From an uncultured Saprospiraceae bacterium (GTDB lineage Bacteria > Bacteroidota > Bacteroidia > Chitinophagales > Saprospiraceae), in the NCBI GenBank assembly GCA_937959275.1, contig CALGLU010000116.1, forward strand, positions 1-39,559: a stretch of DNA of 39,559 nucleotides. Reading direction: 5' to 3'. Made by a program: the position numbers and the translations under genes. The notes beneath the pieces are model-generated. The model saw nothing but the letters and a program-made list of their open reading frames with translations, made no database searches and had not been told where the DNA came from. Shown piece by piece: positions 1 to 8,252 of the stretch. The stretch's first letter is position 1; every line of letters starts with the position of its first letter.

Positions 1-139
1 TCCGTCATATCAACATTTTGCTTGACGCTTCCTTCAGATTCCTCCTCACGAAGGACACCCTTGCGATCGGCTAACGATTCCTGTCAAATAGGCTCGTTCG
101 GGACTTTAACCCTAAACGTGTGTAGTATGCATGGCACAC
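1..139 (-). mobile_element. Group IIC intron, 5' end (partial, runs off the left edge)
   Basis: Read on the minus strand, the sequence starting at 139 begins with GTGTGCC, which fits the GUGYG 5' boundary of group II introns. It then carries blocks I recognise from domain I of group IIC introns such as the Oceanobacillus iheyensis one: AAAGTCCCGAAC, GTTAGCC, CGCAAGGGTGTCC and AATCTGAAGGAAGCG, in that order and with similar spacing. The boundary sits directly after an intrinsic terminator hairpin (145-176), which is the known insertion preference of class C introns. The rest of domain I, the reverse transcriptase gene if present, and domains V-VI lie outside the window. The identification rests on remembered sequence, not on a covariance search. 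Confidence 0.88.
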
Positions 140-144
140 AAATA

Positions 145-176
145 TTAAAGGCACGATCTTTCAACCGCGCCTTTAA
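145..176 (-). terminator. Intrinsic terminator of the ArsR/AHSA1/DUF1059 operon
   Basis: On the minus strand an 11-bp stem with one mismatch (166-176 pairing with 145-155, TTAAAGGCGCG against CGTGCCTTTAA) is followed by TATTT. It lies 30 bp past the stop of the DUF1059 gene and ends six bases before the group II intron boundary. Confidence 0.75.
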
Positions 177-205
177 GGAATTTTAATAATTAAGGTATTA
201 TTTAT

Positions 206-442
206 TTATAAATTTGGTAAAGCTTCAAATTCAGCTTTTTTCTTGGCAAACCAATTTTCCATAGCACCTGGCGTTTTCATTAGTTCTTGCATTTTGCCCA
301 TCGCTTCCATATGTTTTGGTTCTTTTATTTTGAACATTTCTGTTCCGTGCTGTTTACTTAATTTTGCAATTTCTTCAAATGTTTCTGCTTGGAAAACTTT
401 ATCACAAGCACCAGCTAATTGCTTACATGTCATTGACTTCAT
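206..442 (-). CDS. DUF1059 family small protein
   Basis: A 78-residue protein starting MKSMTCKQLAGACDKVF. The N-terminal MTCKQLGGACD-like segment, the HG.EMF segment and the C-terminal pair of M..LM..P.AM..WF match small proteins annotated as DUF1059; no biochemical function is known to me. I chose the ATG at 442 rather than the longer in-frame start at 499, because the longer form adds 19 residues with no family similarity and overlaps the AHSA1 gene upstream. From 442 the gap to the AHSA1 stop is 11 bp, so this is the last gene of a three-gene minus-strand operon whose terminator lies 30 bp beyond. The genomic partnership with an SRPBCC protein is typical of the family. Confidence 0.8.
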   Translation of the reverse strand: MKSMTCKQLAGACDKVFQAETFEEIAKLSKQHGTEMFKIKEPKHMEAMGKMQELMKTPGAMENWFAKKKAEFEALPNL

Positions 443-453
443 AGTTATCAATT

Positions 454-837
454 TTATTCTGTTAAAAATTCTTCTAATCTTGTAAATACTGAACCCCATC
501 CATTTTGTACCGCCATTTTCTCTTGCTGTTCTTTATATTCTTCAGTTGGATGGATCACATTGAAACAGAATTCAGTTTTGTTTCCGATTGCTTTGAATAT
601 CGATTGAATTTCAATGCCTTGAGTCATAGGCTTAAAATCAGCTTGAGAGAAAATGTGCTTTAGATTAATTATTTCTGTGTAAGTTCCTTCTGCGATAAAT
701 GACTTACCGTTAGACATTAGCATAGTATATTTCCACATTCCTCCAACTTCGAATTCATGCTTTTCAATTTTGGTTTCTGAGCCGCTTGGGTTCCACCATT
801 TAGCAATATGCTCAGGATTTGTCCATGCTTCCCACAC
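454..837 (-). CDS. AHSA1/SRPBCC domain protein (start codon unclear)
   Basis: An AHSA1-like SRPBCC (START-like) ligand-binding domain: VWEAWTNPEHIAKWW near the N-terminus, a GG.W.Y strand and the C-terminal W.......L..FL helix. The coordinates use the first canonical start, GTG at 837, but homology clearly extends upstream. Codons 838-888 read FFKKNITIKRIINAHIEL, the expected first helix and strand, with no ATG, GTG or TTG before the ArsR stop (892-894) in the same frame. One extra T in the T6 run (886-891) would join this segment to an ATG inside the end of the ArsR gene (MISESDFFKKNITIK). The true protein therefore starts at a rare codon, by slippage, or the sequence has an indel. Such proteins are usually encoded beside ArsR regulators; the ligand is unknown. 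Confidence 0.8.
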   Translation of the reverse strand: MWEAWTNPEHIAKWWNPSGSETKIEKHEFEVGGMWKYTMLMSNGKSFIAEGTYTEIINLKHIFSQADFKPMTQGIEIQSIFKAIGNKTEFCFNVIHPTEEYKEQQEKMAVQNGWGSVFTRLEEFLTE

Positions 838-891
838 TAATTCAATATGAGCATTTATAATTCTTTTAATTGTTATGTTCTTCTTAAAAAA

Positions 892-1224
892 TCACTTTCG
901 CTTATCATCTTTTTCTTTTTGAAGTTTCTCAACATATAATTCGAACGAATCAACTTTATTTTCCCATCTCTTTTGAAGTTGATCTATCCACATAAATGCA
1001 GGAATTAAACTATCTGGTTTTACATAGAAATATCTTTCTCTTCCTTCTTGGTTCACTGCTATTAAACCACATTCATTTAGGATTTTAAGTTGTTTAGATA
1101 TTGCTTGTCTACTTATTTGAAAGTTCTCCGCTACTTGATTTACAGATAAAGGTTTGTCCGATATTATTTCTAAAATCTCTCTTCTGACTGGGTCTGCAAT
1201 CGCTTGGAATATATCTCTTCTCAT
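892..1224 (-). CDS. ArsR/SmtB-family winged-helix regulator
   Basis: A 110-residue helix-turn-helix protein opening MRRDIFQAIADPVRREIL, a hallmark of the ArsR subgroup paired with AHSA1 proteins. The recognition helix is around ISRQAISKQLKILNECG (residues 37-53), and the wing around NQEGRERYFYV (58-68). No cysteine pair of the ELCVCDL kind is present, so it is probably not a metal sensor. The C-terminus is charged (KEKDDKRK). It is the first gene of a minus-strand operon with AHSA1 and DUF1059 and ends in frame with the AHSA1 coding region, separated only by a TGA. It likely represses its own operon; this is inference from the family. Confidence 0.9.
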   Translation of the reverse strand: MRRDIFQAIADPVRREILEIISDKPLSVNQVAENFQISRQAISKQLKILNECGLIAVNQEGRERYFYVKPDSLIPAFMWIDQLQKRWENKVDSFELYVEKLQKEKDDKRK

Positions 1225-1319
1225 TTAACCATAGATTTTGTAAATAGGCAACTAAACGCTTGCAAATATAAGCGCAACTATTTGGTTGCACAAGTATTTC
1301 AGTAATTAATTCTAGATTT

Positions 1320-1577
1320 TTATGGAAATGAGAATCTGCTTGTCGCTAACTTGTTTATATCCCCTCGGTTTCCATCATTTCTTAACATTTTCCCCTCTAC
1401 CCCCAGTCCCAACTTATCTAACGGACTCTCAACTTGAGTAATACTTCCTTTGCTAATATGCATATAAATTTCCTTATTGGTAAATCTTCTTACATATCCA
1501 TCATCATTTAGAATAGTACTTTGTTGCCTTACCATGAATAGCCTATACCATTTGAATGGAATCTGGATGCATACCAT
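1320..1577 (-). CDS. Hypothetical ORF, doubtful
   Basis: The gap between the ArsR gene and the sulfatase (1225-1702) contains only this 85-codon open frame. I do not recognise the product. Its C-terminal half (KEIYMHISKGSITQVESPLD, then KLGLGVEGKMLRNDG) has a normal amino-acid mix and could be the remnant of a real protein. There is no signal peptide, membrane segment or close neighbour on the same strand. It may be a chance ORF or a gene fragment. Confidence 0.25.
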   Translation of the reverse strand: MVCIQIPFKWYRLFMVRQQSTILNDDGYVRRFTNKEIYMHISKGSITQVESPLDKLGLGVEGKMLRNDGNRGDINKLATSRFSFP

Positions 1578-1702
1578 CGATTGAATGAAAACTTATCACT
1601 GAAGGGACATTGTTCTATGCTTCACTTAATAACGAAGGATCCTCTCCAAGAATTATATCAATTAAAATATAGTTTGTCTAACTTTATTCAAAATAATTTA
1701 CA

Positions 1703-3151
1703 ATGCGTTCAGTCAGTTTAATTTTAATGGTTTTCCTTTTGATAATTCTGGCTTGCCAATCACGAACTGACGATAATTTGCCCAATATCGTGATCTTACT
1801 TGCTGATGATTTGGGCTATGGCGACTTAGGCTGTTACGGTGGACAAGCCCAAACCCCTCACTTAGATCAATTAGCGAAAGAAGGGATTCGTTTCACTGAT
1901 TTTTATTCTGCCGCTTCAAATTGTTCTCCTGCTAGAGTAGGACTTTTGACTGGACGTTCTCCATCTAAAGTAGGTATGTATAATTATATGCCAGCGAATC
2001 ATCCTATGCACCTTAAATCAGAAGCTATCACAATAGCTGAAATTGTAAAACAAAAAGGATACGCGACTGGACATTTTGGCAAATGGCATGTTAGTAATTT
2101 GACACCTGACAGTAAATTAGTACAAGCACAACCTGATGATCAAGGCTTTGATTATTCCTTAGGCACGACGAATAATGCACAACCAAGTCATTTAAATCCC
2201 ACTAATTTTGTTAGGAATGGTGTAAAAACAGGAGAGCTAAAAGGCTATTCTTGCCAAATTATTGTCGAAGAGGCTATCGAATGGCTTCAACAAATAACTG
2301 TAAAGAAGTCCCCATTTCTACTCTACATGGCTTTTCACGAACCGCATAAAAAAATTGCATCGCCTCCCGAATTAACGGCTCAGTATTCAAATTACCCGCA
2401 GCAAGATGCTGAGTACTTTGCAAATGTGGAAAATATGGATAAAGCCATAGGTCAATTATTAGCTGATTTGAAAAAAAATCGATTAGATGAAAACACAATT
2501 ATTCTCTTTGCTTCTGATAACGGCTCTTACCGAAATGGATCCAACGGGCCTCTATTGGGTGGTAAAAGTTTTGTTTATGAAGGAGGGATTCGGGTGCCAG
2601 GGATTTTGCATTGGAAACATAAAATTGAAGGAGGACAGATTATCAATGAACCTTTATGCCTGGTGGACGTAATGCCAACAATTTGTGATTTAACAGAGAC
2701 TAGCTACCCAACAGCAGCCGGTCTTGATGGAACAAGTTTGTACCCAATCCTTTCGAAAAAATCATTAAATAGAGCAAAACCATTAAGTTGGTTTTTTTAC
2801 CGAACGTCACCCGAAATTGCTATGCGGATTGGCGATTACATGATTTTAGGGAAGGACCGCGATACGACACGCCATACGCACCCGACTACACAACCAGATA
2901 TGGATTATATTAAAACTATGACAGTCGAAGATTTCGAAGTCTATCATTTACCTACGGATATTGGGCAAGCAAATAATATCGATCAGGCTAGCTTCGATAT
3001 GGGAACCCAAATGAAACAGCAACTCATTCATCGGCTTCGTGAAATTCAGTCAGTTGCTCCTGTTTGGGAATCCCTTCCTGAGCCTAAGGACAGACTCAGA
3101 AAATTGAAAAGTGAATGGCGACAATTACATCCTAGTGGGTTCAGTAATTAA
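1703..3151 (+). CDS. Type I (formylglycine) sulfatase, lipoprotein
   Basis: A 482-residue arylsulfatase of the S1 family. A lipoprotein signal ends at C18 (LIILAC). ADDLGYGD (34-41) supplies the metal-binding aspartates. C74 in CSPAR is the cysteine that must be converted to formylglycine, followed by LLTGRSP. GKWH (126-129), FHEPH (211-215), SDNGS (271-275) and K288 complete the usual active-site set, and GGIRVPG (294-300) is conserved. It should remove sulfate esters outside the cytoplasm, probably from a polysaccharide; the substrate is not readable from sequence. It stands alone on the plus strand. Its partner genes may be the other sulfatase and SusC/D genes 16-25 kb away, but nothing here proves a link. 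Its maturase is not in the window. Confidence 0.93.
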   Translation: MRSVSLILMVFLLIILACQSRTDDNLPNIVILLADDLGYGDLGCYGGQAQTPHLDQLAKEGIRFTDFYSAASNCSPARVGLLTGRSPSKVGMYNYMPANHPMHLKSEAITIAEIVKQKGYATGHFGKWHVSNLTPDSKLVQAQPDDQGFDYSLGTTNNAQPSHLNPTNFVRNGVKTGELKGYSCQIIVEEAIEWLQQITVKKSPFLLYMAFHEPHKKIASPPELTAQYSNYPQQDAEYFANVENMDKAIGQLLADLKKNRLDENTIILFASDNGSYRNGSNGPLLGGKSFVYEGGIRVPGILHWKHKIEGGQIINEPLCLVDVMPTICDLTETSYPTAAGLDGTSLYPILSKKSLNRAKPLSWFFYRTSPEIAMRIGDYMILGKDRDTTRHTHPTTQPDMDYIKTMTVEDFEVYHLPTDIGQANNIDQASFDMGTQMKQQLIHRLREIQSVAPVWESLPEPKDRLRKLKSEWRQLHPSGFSN

Positions 3152-3289
3152 TTTCAGAAATCCAACTTTTCAAAATGTAGTTGAGAATCATTGTCGCTAA
3201 TACATCAAGATCAAATGATTCCAATTTATTCTATTTAAAAGCCTTTTGATGAAGCTTGAAATACAATAAATTAGTAAAAATATTTCGTC

Positions 3290-3988
3290 ATGAAACAAAA
3301 TCTACTCTTATCAACTCTAGTTGGATACATATTCATAAGCAGCTTTTACAGTCATGCCAATGCGCAGACCTATCAGAATATTAGTGTCACTGAAGCTCAA
3401 ACATTGATTCAGCAAAATGAGCACAATGCGATATTCACCATTCTTGACGTGCGGACTTCAGGTGAATATAACAGCAGTCATTTAAATGGGGCTTTTCAGC
3501 GAGATTTTTATGCAAGTGATTTTTCACAACAGTTAGATGTATTGAATAAAGAACGGATTTATCTCATCTATTGTCAATCTGGCAATAGAAGCGGTCAGGC
3601 TTTCCAGATTATGCAAAACCTTGGTTTCGATCATGTTTATAATATGCTTGGGGGTATTAGCAGTTGGATTTCTAATGGTCTACCTGTAACAGATCTACTC
3701 CCTCCCTCTTTAGATTTAACTTTAGATTTCCCTGTTGCTCACATTATTAACTCTGTGGATAACATTGAGATTCTACCTAAGCCATCGTCTGACGCCATAA
3801 CGATTGACGGTGACTTTAGTCAATACAGCATCAAGATCATAAATGAAAATGGACAGCTGGTAAGAGATTATGATTTTGTTTTACAGCCGCTAGTCATTGA
3901 TTTGAATGCCCTAAGTTCTATGCAGCATTTTATTTCCATACAAAGTACAATGCATAGTGCCCTAAGTGTACAAACAAATATAAAGTAA
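3290..3988 (+). CDS. Secreted rhodanese-domain protein with T9SS-type tail
   Basis: A signal peptide (residues 1-26, cut after ANAQ) precedes a single rhodanese domain (about 30-135). ILDVRTSGEY and the active-site loop CQSGNRSG with catalytic C95 are intact, so sulfur transfer or persulfide chemistry is plausible. Residues from about 160 form a second region: ILPKPSSDAITI, IKIINENGQLV, then a LSSMQHFISI strand. This fits the three-strand pattern of T9SS type A sorting domains, though it is divergent. The protein would thus be exported and possibly held at the cell surface. It has no operon partner: the plus-strand gene upstream is a sulfatase 138 bp away, and the downstream operon runs the other way. 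Confidence 0.85.
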   Translation: MKQNLLLSTLVGYIFISSFYSHANAQTYQNISVTEAQTLIQQNEHNAIFTILDVRTSGEYNSSHLNGAFQRDFYASDFSQQLDVLNKERIYLIYCQSGNRSGQAFQIMQNLGFDHVYNMLGGISSWISNGLPVTDLLPPSLDLTLDFPVAHIINSVDNIEILPKPSSDAITIDGDFSQYSIKIINENGQLVRDYDFVLQPLVIDLNALSSMQHFISIQSTMHSALSVQTNIK

Positions 3989-4055
3989 CAGCAAACTTCA
4001 GAAATCTATTTAGTGTTATTTATAAGACATATATCCTTAGATGTTATCCTGCAAA

Positions 4056-4805
4056 CTAAAAATCCCATCCAAACGTCACCACCAATCGCTTAATCAAAAT
4101 ATCAAATTCAGTTTCGATTTCATTCCCAATCAAATCGAGAAAGGATTCCTGCCCACTCGTTTTTTGAAAATAATGGCCAAGTGTTAATTGAAACTTTGAT
4201 TTATTGCGGCTGGCAAACTGGACGCCTAAGCCATACTTTGCATTAATACCACCAAAATGTTCTCTAGGAATACCTTCAGTAGATTCATCTGCTGCAAAGC
4301 CATAACCAAGTTTTGCAAAAGCAAACACGCGTGGCTTCATAGAGGTGATATAGTATCGACCATAGCCAAACAAAGTAATCACCTGAGAATCAAAACTAAA
4401 CCCCGCAACTCTTGATTCATTAAATTCACTTCCAAATCCGATTGCAAGATCAAGCTTGGGATTGATATGCTGACCGAATAACAGATCAAGGTGTGCCGTC
4501 TCTCCTCTGTTAACACTAAACCCAAAATTTGTAGACCAAAAATATCCCTTTGTCAAGAAAAACTTTCCATCAGAAAAGACGACTGCATTATTCGAATCAT
4601 AGATGGTTGCCCCTGTAAATCTATTCACTGTAATCGTATCACTTGTTGGAAGGCGAAGTTTAATCAAGCCATCTCTTTCTGAGAGCTTTTGTCCCAGGTA
4701 GATAGAGCCATTTTTGTAAGAGGCAATTGCCCAATCCGAATTGGTCTGGGCAATTGCATTCACATAACATTGGAGAAGACAAAAGAATAAGATGTATTTC
4801 CTCAT
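4056..4805 (-). CDS. Predicted outer-membrane beta-barrel protein
   Basis: A 249-residue protein with a signal peptide (cut near AIAQ, residue 20). A short N-terminal beta domain (about 25-80: IASYKNGSIYLGQKL, LIKLRLPTSDTITVN) is followed by alternating amphipathic strands typical of small barrels (AHLDLLFGQ, LDLAIGFGS, VITLFGYGRYY, AFAKLGYGF, KYGLGVQFAS, FQLTLGHYF). The last residues, VVTFGWDF, end in an aromatic as barrels do. It is not assignable to a named family by eye. Its ATG overlaps the stop of the LVIVD-protein gene by one base, making it the last gene of the five-gene DUF1800/DUF1501 operon. Confidence 0.7.
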   Translation of the reverse strand: MRKYILFFCLLQCYVNAIAQTNSDWAIASYKNGSIYLGQKLSERDGLIKLRLPTSDTITVNRFTGATIYDSNNAVVFSDGKFFLTKGYFWSTNFGFSVNRGETAHLDLLFGQHINPKLDLAIGFGSEFNESRVAGFSFDSQVITLFGYGRYYITSMKPRVFAFAKLGYGFAADESTEGIPREHFGGINAKYGLGVQFASRNKSKFQLTLGHYFQKTSGQESFLDLIGNEIETEFDILIKRLVVTFGWDF

Positions 4806-6079
4806 TAGTAACTTAGTTGAGATTGCAGGTCAAAAACGCTTGCTTCGTCATCAACTAAAAACTGGCTTAAGCCATTCGGCCCAGCTATAAATACAACATT
4901 CTTATTTGTAGGATCTACAATAACATCATAGGCTTCAATATCATGTTGCTCTTTTAGAATTGGTTTTTTACGATTTGAAATATCATAAATTTTTAAGCCA
5001 TTTTCACCTTCGCCAACATACAGATCTTCGTTAATAATTGACATACCGTATGGACTTGCCATTGCAATTTCTTCTAACAATCTCGCATCGCGAACATCTG
5101 TAACGTCAATGACCAATAGTGCATTTATATTACCAGGACAATCTGAAAAATCAGCAGTCCGCAATGTCACATAGGCAACATCCTCATGGGGTAAGACGGG
5201 ATCACAAGATGAGGCATGATCAAATTCTGTTATTAAAATAGGCCTCATTTCATTTTGCAAATCATAGATTGACATCGACGTTCTTGAGCCAACAAATAAA
5301 TGGTCACCATGTGGGAAGATCGTTTCCATACCTTCCTGGATATTCCTAATTTGATTTGACTGGCTAGAAAAATTATCATTGTCTGGAATAACAATCATAT
5401 TGCTATGGCTGATGAGATAGAGATGACCCTTTGTTTTCGCTAAGCGATTGACAGTACCCGATTGAGAAGAACTATTCCCCGCAAAGGAAGATGGCACCGC
5501 TGAATTAGGAATTATATTTTCAGCAAAATCTAAATACACTAATTGATCTCCAACAATTTCTTTATAAAAATCATCATCCTGATTGAGCACAACTGACTTA
5601 TCTGTATAATTAAACCCAATAAGTGTCTTGCCTTGACTGTCTTTGAACTGATCCTGAATTGCATTTTCCGCTCTTGCTAACAATATTGGCTGAGAAGGAT
5701 TGCGAATATCTATTTTGACAACATCATAATAACTTTCTGCATACAAGATGTGATCCTCAACGATGAATTCCCGATTGCCAGGCAACTGAATGAAAATGCT
5801 GGCAGATGGACTTTTACGATTCGTATTATCAACAACGTGTATCCCCTCACCTTCTTCTCCTACTAGTATAAACCGCTCACCAATGTAAAGTTTACCCGGA
5901 TTTATAATTTCGCGAACCGGAGCTATGAGTTCTTTATTCCTGATGTCATCCATATCACCGTAAATAGCGGTCGCTTCTTGATAGTGTACTTCTACTGTTC
6001 CGCTATCTTCTGTACATTGCGTGAAAAACAATAAGCAAGTGCCCATAACTGCGTAAATAAAATGTCTTGAATTTCGCAT
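4805..6079 (-). CDS. LVIVD-repeat surface lipoprotein (beta-propeller)
   Basis: A 424-residue lipoprotein with lipobox cysteine at C22 (FFTQC). The body is a series of blades of the type LYVGE.EGL.IYDISN..KP (for example GIHVVDNTNRKSP, VVKIDIRNPSQPIL, SIYDLQNEMRPILI, LLVIDVTDVRDARLL, GLKIYDISNRKKPIL). This is the LVIVD repeat pattern of Bacteroidota surface propellers. No catalytic residues are evident; a binding or scaffold role is likely. It is the fourth gene of the operon, 11 bp after the discoidin gene and overlapping the barrel gene downstream by one base. Confidence 0.85.
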   Translation of the reverse strand: MRNSRHFIYAVMGTCLLFFTQCTEDSGTVEVHYQEATAIYGDMDDIRNKELIAPVREIINPGKLYIGERFILVGEEGEGIHVVDNTNRKSPSASIFIQLPGNREFIVEDHILYAESYYDVVKIDIRNPSQPILLARAENAIQDQFKDSQGKTLIGFNYTDKSVVLNQDDDFYKEIVGDQLVYLDFAENIIPNSAVPSSFAGNSSSQSGTVNRLAKTKGHLYLISHSNMIVIPDNDNFSSQSNQIRNIQEGMETIFPHGDHLFVGSRTSMSIYDLQNEMRPILITEFDHASSCDPVLPHEDVAYVTLRTADFSDCPGNINALLVIDVTDVRDARLLEEIAMASPYGMSIINEDLYVGEGENGLKIYDISNRKKPILKEQHDIEAYDVIVDPTNKNVVFIAGPNGLSQFLVDDEASVFDLQSQLSY

Positions 6080-6090
6080 AATTTAATTTT

Positions 6091-6828
6091 TTAGTTTTTT
6101 ACAAAAGAGTTCGTTTCTAATTTGTTTTCACTTTGAATGTGTATGTAATATAGTCCTTCTTTAAGGTCTACAATAGAAATATTAATTGACAAGTCTCTGA
6201 CATCGATAATTTTCTTCACGATCTGCCCAATTGGATTTACGATACTGACATCTCGCCTTGTAAAGTCAGTAAAATCTAATCGAATCACATCTGTAGACGG
6301 GTTTGGTACAATCGTAAATTGATCTATGTCTACAGGATTATCTTCTATACTTGTCGTTGGCTCTACCCCAAATCTCAACTCAGCAATACCTGCACATGAG
6401 GAGTTAGCTTCCCATGTCTCTATAACGGTTAATAATACAAATTGTGCTGTTAGGCCTTCTAGATCAATGGGATCAGGGGCTACATATTTCCACGACCCAG
6501 GTGCTTCTTGTACCTCCAGGCTCCCATAACTCATCCAATTTGAACCATCTTGCGAATAATCAACTTTGATCGATTTCACACCTTGCCCCGTTTCTCCCCA
6601 CACATTGTGATTCCAAATTCGCATATCTCGAAGAGTGTAAAGACGACCAAAGTCATATTGAATCCAATGCTGATTTCCATTTTCCTTTACTGCACTTTCA
6701 GATTGTTGACATGACAGCCAACCTTGATTTTGAAAACTATTGTGACTGTCCTCTAAGCATTGACTTGTAGAATCAAGTCCTATTAATAGCAAACCCAAAG
6801 TGACTAGTAGCTTATAACTCATATTCAT
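6091..6828 (-). CDS. Discoidin (F5/8 type C)-like domain protein with T9SS type A sorting domain
   Basis: A 245-residue secreted protein. After a signal peptide (about 1-23), residues 25-155 resemble a discoidin/F5-8C carbohydrate-binding domain: GNQHWIQYDFGRLYTLRDMR, IWNHN, IKVDYSQDGSNW, FVLLTVIETW. Residues from about 170 are a clear type A sorting domain: FTIVPNPSTDVIRLDF, VSIVNPIGQIVKKI, DLKEGLYYIHI. It should be exported through the T9SS and anchored or released at the surface, binding a glycan or protein. It is the third gene of the operon, four bases after DUF1501. The start may instead be Met3 (6822). Confidence 0.85.
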   Translation of the reverse strand: MNMSYKLLVTLGLLLIGLDSTSQCLEDSHNSFQNQGWLSCQQSESAVKENGNQHWIQYDFGRLYTLRDMRIWNHNVWGETGQGVKSIKVDYSQDGSNWMSYGSLEVQEAPGSWKYVAPDPIDLEGLTAQFVLLTVIETWEANSSCAGIAELRFGVEPTTSIEDNPVDIDQFTIVPNPSTDVIRLDFTDFTRRDVSIVNPIGQIVKKIIDVRDLSINISIVDLKEGLYYIHIQSENKLETNSFVKN

Positions 6829-6832
6829 ACGA

Positions 6833-8224
6833 TTAGCTTAAAAATTGTAATGGCGACCGATTGGGATCATAAGAATAAAAATTGCCTAAATTCGGCAGCA
6901 CGAGTGACAAATCATTTGGCGAAAGCCCATACCACAAAGCCAACTCTGCAAAGTATTCATCAGCACTTGTTGTCGGTACAAGCACACCTCCACCCACATC
7001 TAGGATTGTCCCCAAACCCAGTTCAGGATACTTGCCATATAACTCCTTGCCTTTAACAGCACCGCCCATCACGATCGTATTGCCACCCCAAGCATGGTCA
7101 GTCCCATTGCCATTAGATGTCAATGTTCGTGCAAAATCTGAAATCGTAAACGTCGTTACACAATCCGCTAGATCCATTTCTTGTGTGGCTTGATAAAAGC
7201 TGCTTAATCCCTCATCTAGGTTTCTCAATAATTGTGCATGATTGTTAATTAATTCATCGTGATTATCAAAACCACCCAACTCTACAAAAAAGATTTGACG
7301 CTTCATACCCAAGGTTTCTCTGGCACCAATACTATTGGCCACCATCTTTAAATCTTGAGAAAATTTGCGACTTCCAAATTGTGTTCTCAACGGTTCAGCA
7401 TTTCCTATAGCCGCATTAAATAATTCGTTACTTTCAATTGATCTTCGCAATGTACCTGTATAGGAATCTTTAAATAAATCTTCATATTCCTTATTGATCA
7501 TTTCAGAAATATCCTCTCGCATAAGATTAAAAAAAGGAACTTCCGTTTCATCCCATCCCGCAATAGAAACAGCACCATCATTATTAATGGCATACTCCAC
7601 AACGTCTTGTCCTGATTGGAATATATTATTGCCACCTAAGGAAATATTCATCGAAACCCCATTATCAACATTCATTGATTTCATGATATCAGCAATTTTA
7701 CCACCCCAGCCCTTGTCTGATCGATCTTGTGGGAAAGCTGTCTGCCAATGCATGACTTGATCCGAATGAGAAAACAATCCCACAGGAATATTTCCAGATT
7801 TATTAGCAATCATTTGTGCATCCAGTGGCTCTACTAATGTCCCCACATTACAAACAAACGCTGCATTGCCAGTATCAAATAATCTCTGCATTCCAATTAG
7901 TGATGGGTGGATGCCAAACTCCCTCCCATCCGATGTTATGGGATCTATAGCCAATAATTCTTCTTTTACAATTGACTGGTTTGATCTGACTTTAGCATAT
8001 TCATTATATTCATCAGCACTGGTCGGTACTAACATGTTATAGGAGTCATTGCCTCCACGCAGCAACACACACACGAGTGCCTTATACTCCTCCCCTCCGA
8101 TCGCACTTGACGCCATCAAACTACTAACCGACCTAAGATTAATTAAAGAAGAGAACACAGTAGATGACCCTAGTGCTAAACATGGTAGTGATCCCAAAAA
8201 CTTTCTTCTATTAAAATGAGACAT
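6833..8224 (-). CDS. DUF1501 family protein with twin-arginine-like signal
   Basis: I start at the ATG at 8224 (MSHFNRRKFLGSLPCLALGSS), giving 463 residues and a Tat-like signal. An upstream in-frame ATG at 8248 adds only eight charged residues. Conserved DUF1501 blocks are all present: CVLLRGGNDSYNMLVP, GIHPSLIGMQRLFDTG, FSHSDQVMHWQT, VELGGFDNHDELINNHAQLL, TISDFARTLTSNGNGTDHAW followed by GG. The family belongs to the alkaline-phosphatase/sulfatase-like fold but lacks the formylglycine cysteine; its activity is unknown. It almost always neighbours DUF1800, as here (four-base gap to the DUF1800 stop). Confidence 0.93.
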   Translation of the reverse strand: MSHFNRRKFLGSLPCLALGSSTVFSSLINLRSVSSLMASSAIGGEEYKALVCVLLRGGNDSYNMLVPTSADEYNEYAKVRSNQSIVKEELLAIDPITSDGREFGIHPSLIGMQRLFDTGNAAFVCNVGTLVEPLDAQMIANKSGNIPVGLFSHSDQVMHWQTAFPQDRSDKGWGGKIADIMKSMNVDNGVSMNISLGGNNIFQSGQDVVEYAINNDGAVSIAGWDETEVPFFNLMREDISEMINKEYEDLFKDSYTGTLRRSIESNELFNAAIGNAEPLRTQFGSRKFSQDLKMVANSIGARETLGMKRQIFFVELGGFDNHDELINNHAQLLRNLDEGLSSFYQATQEMDLADCVTTFTISDFARTLTSNGNGTDHAWGGNTIVMGGAVKGKELYGKYPELGLGTILDVGGGVLVPTTSADEYFAELALWYGLSPNDLSLVLPNLGNFYSYDPNRSPLQFLS

Positions 8225-8252
8225 ATATTTGCTTTTTCTTATTGACAATTAA

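Noticed and set aside
442-499. Longer start for the DUF1059 protein
   Set aside because: Overlaps the AHSA1 coding end and adds residues unlike the family.
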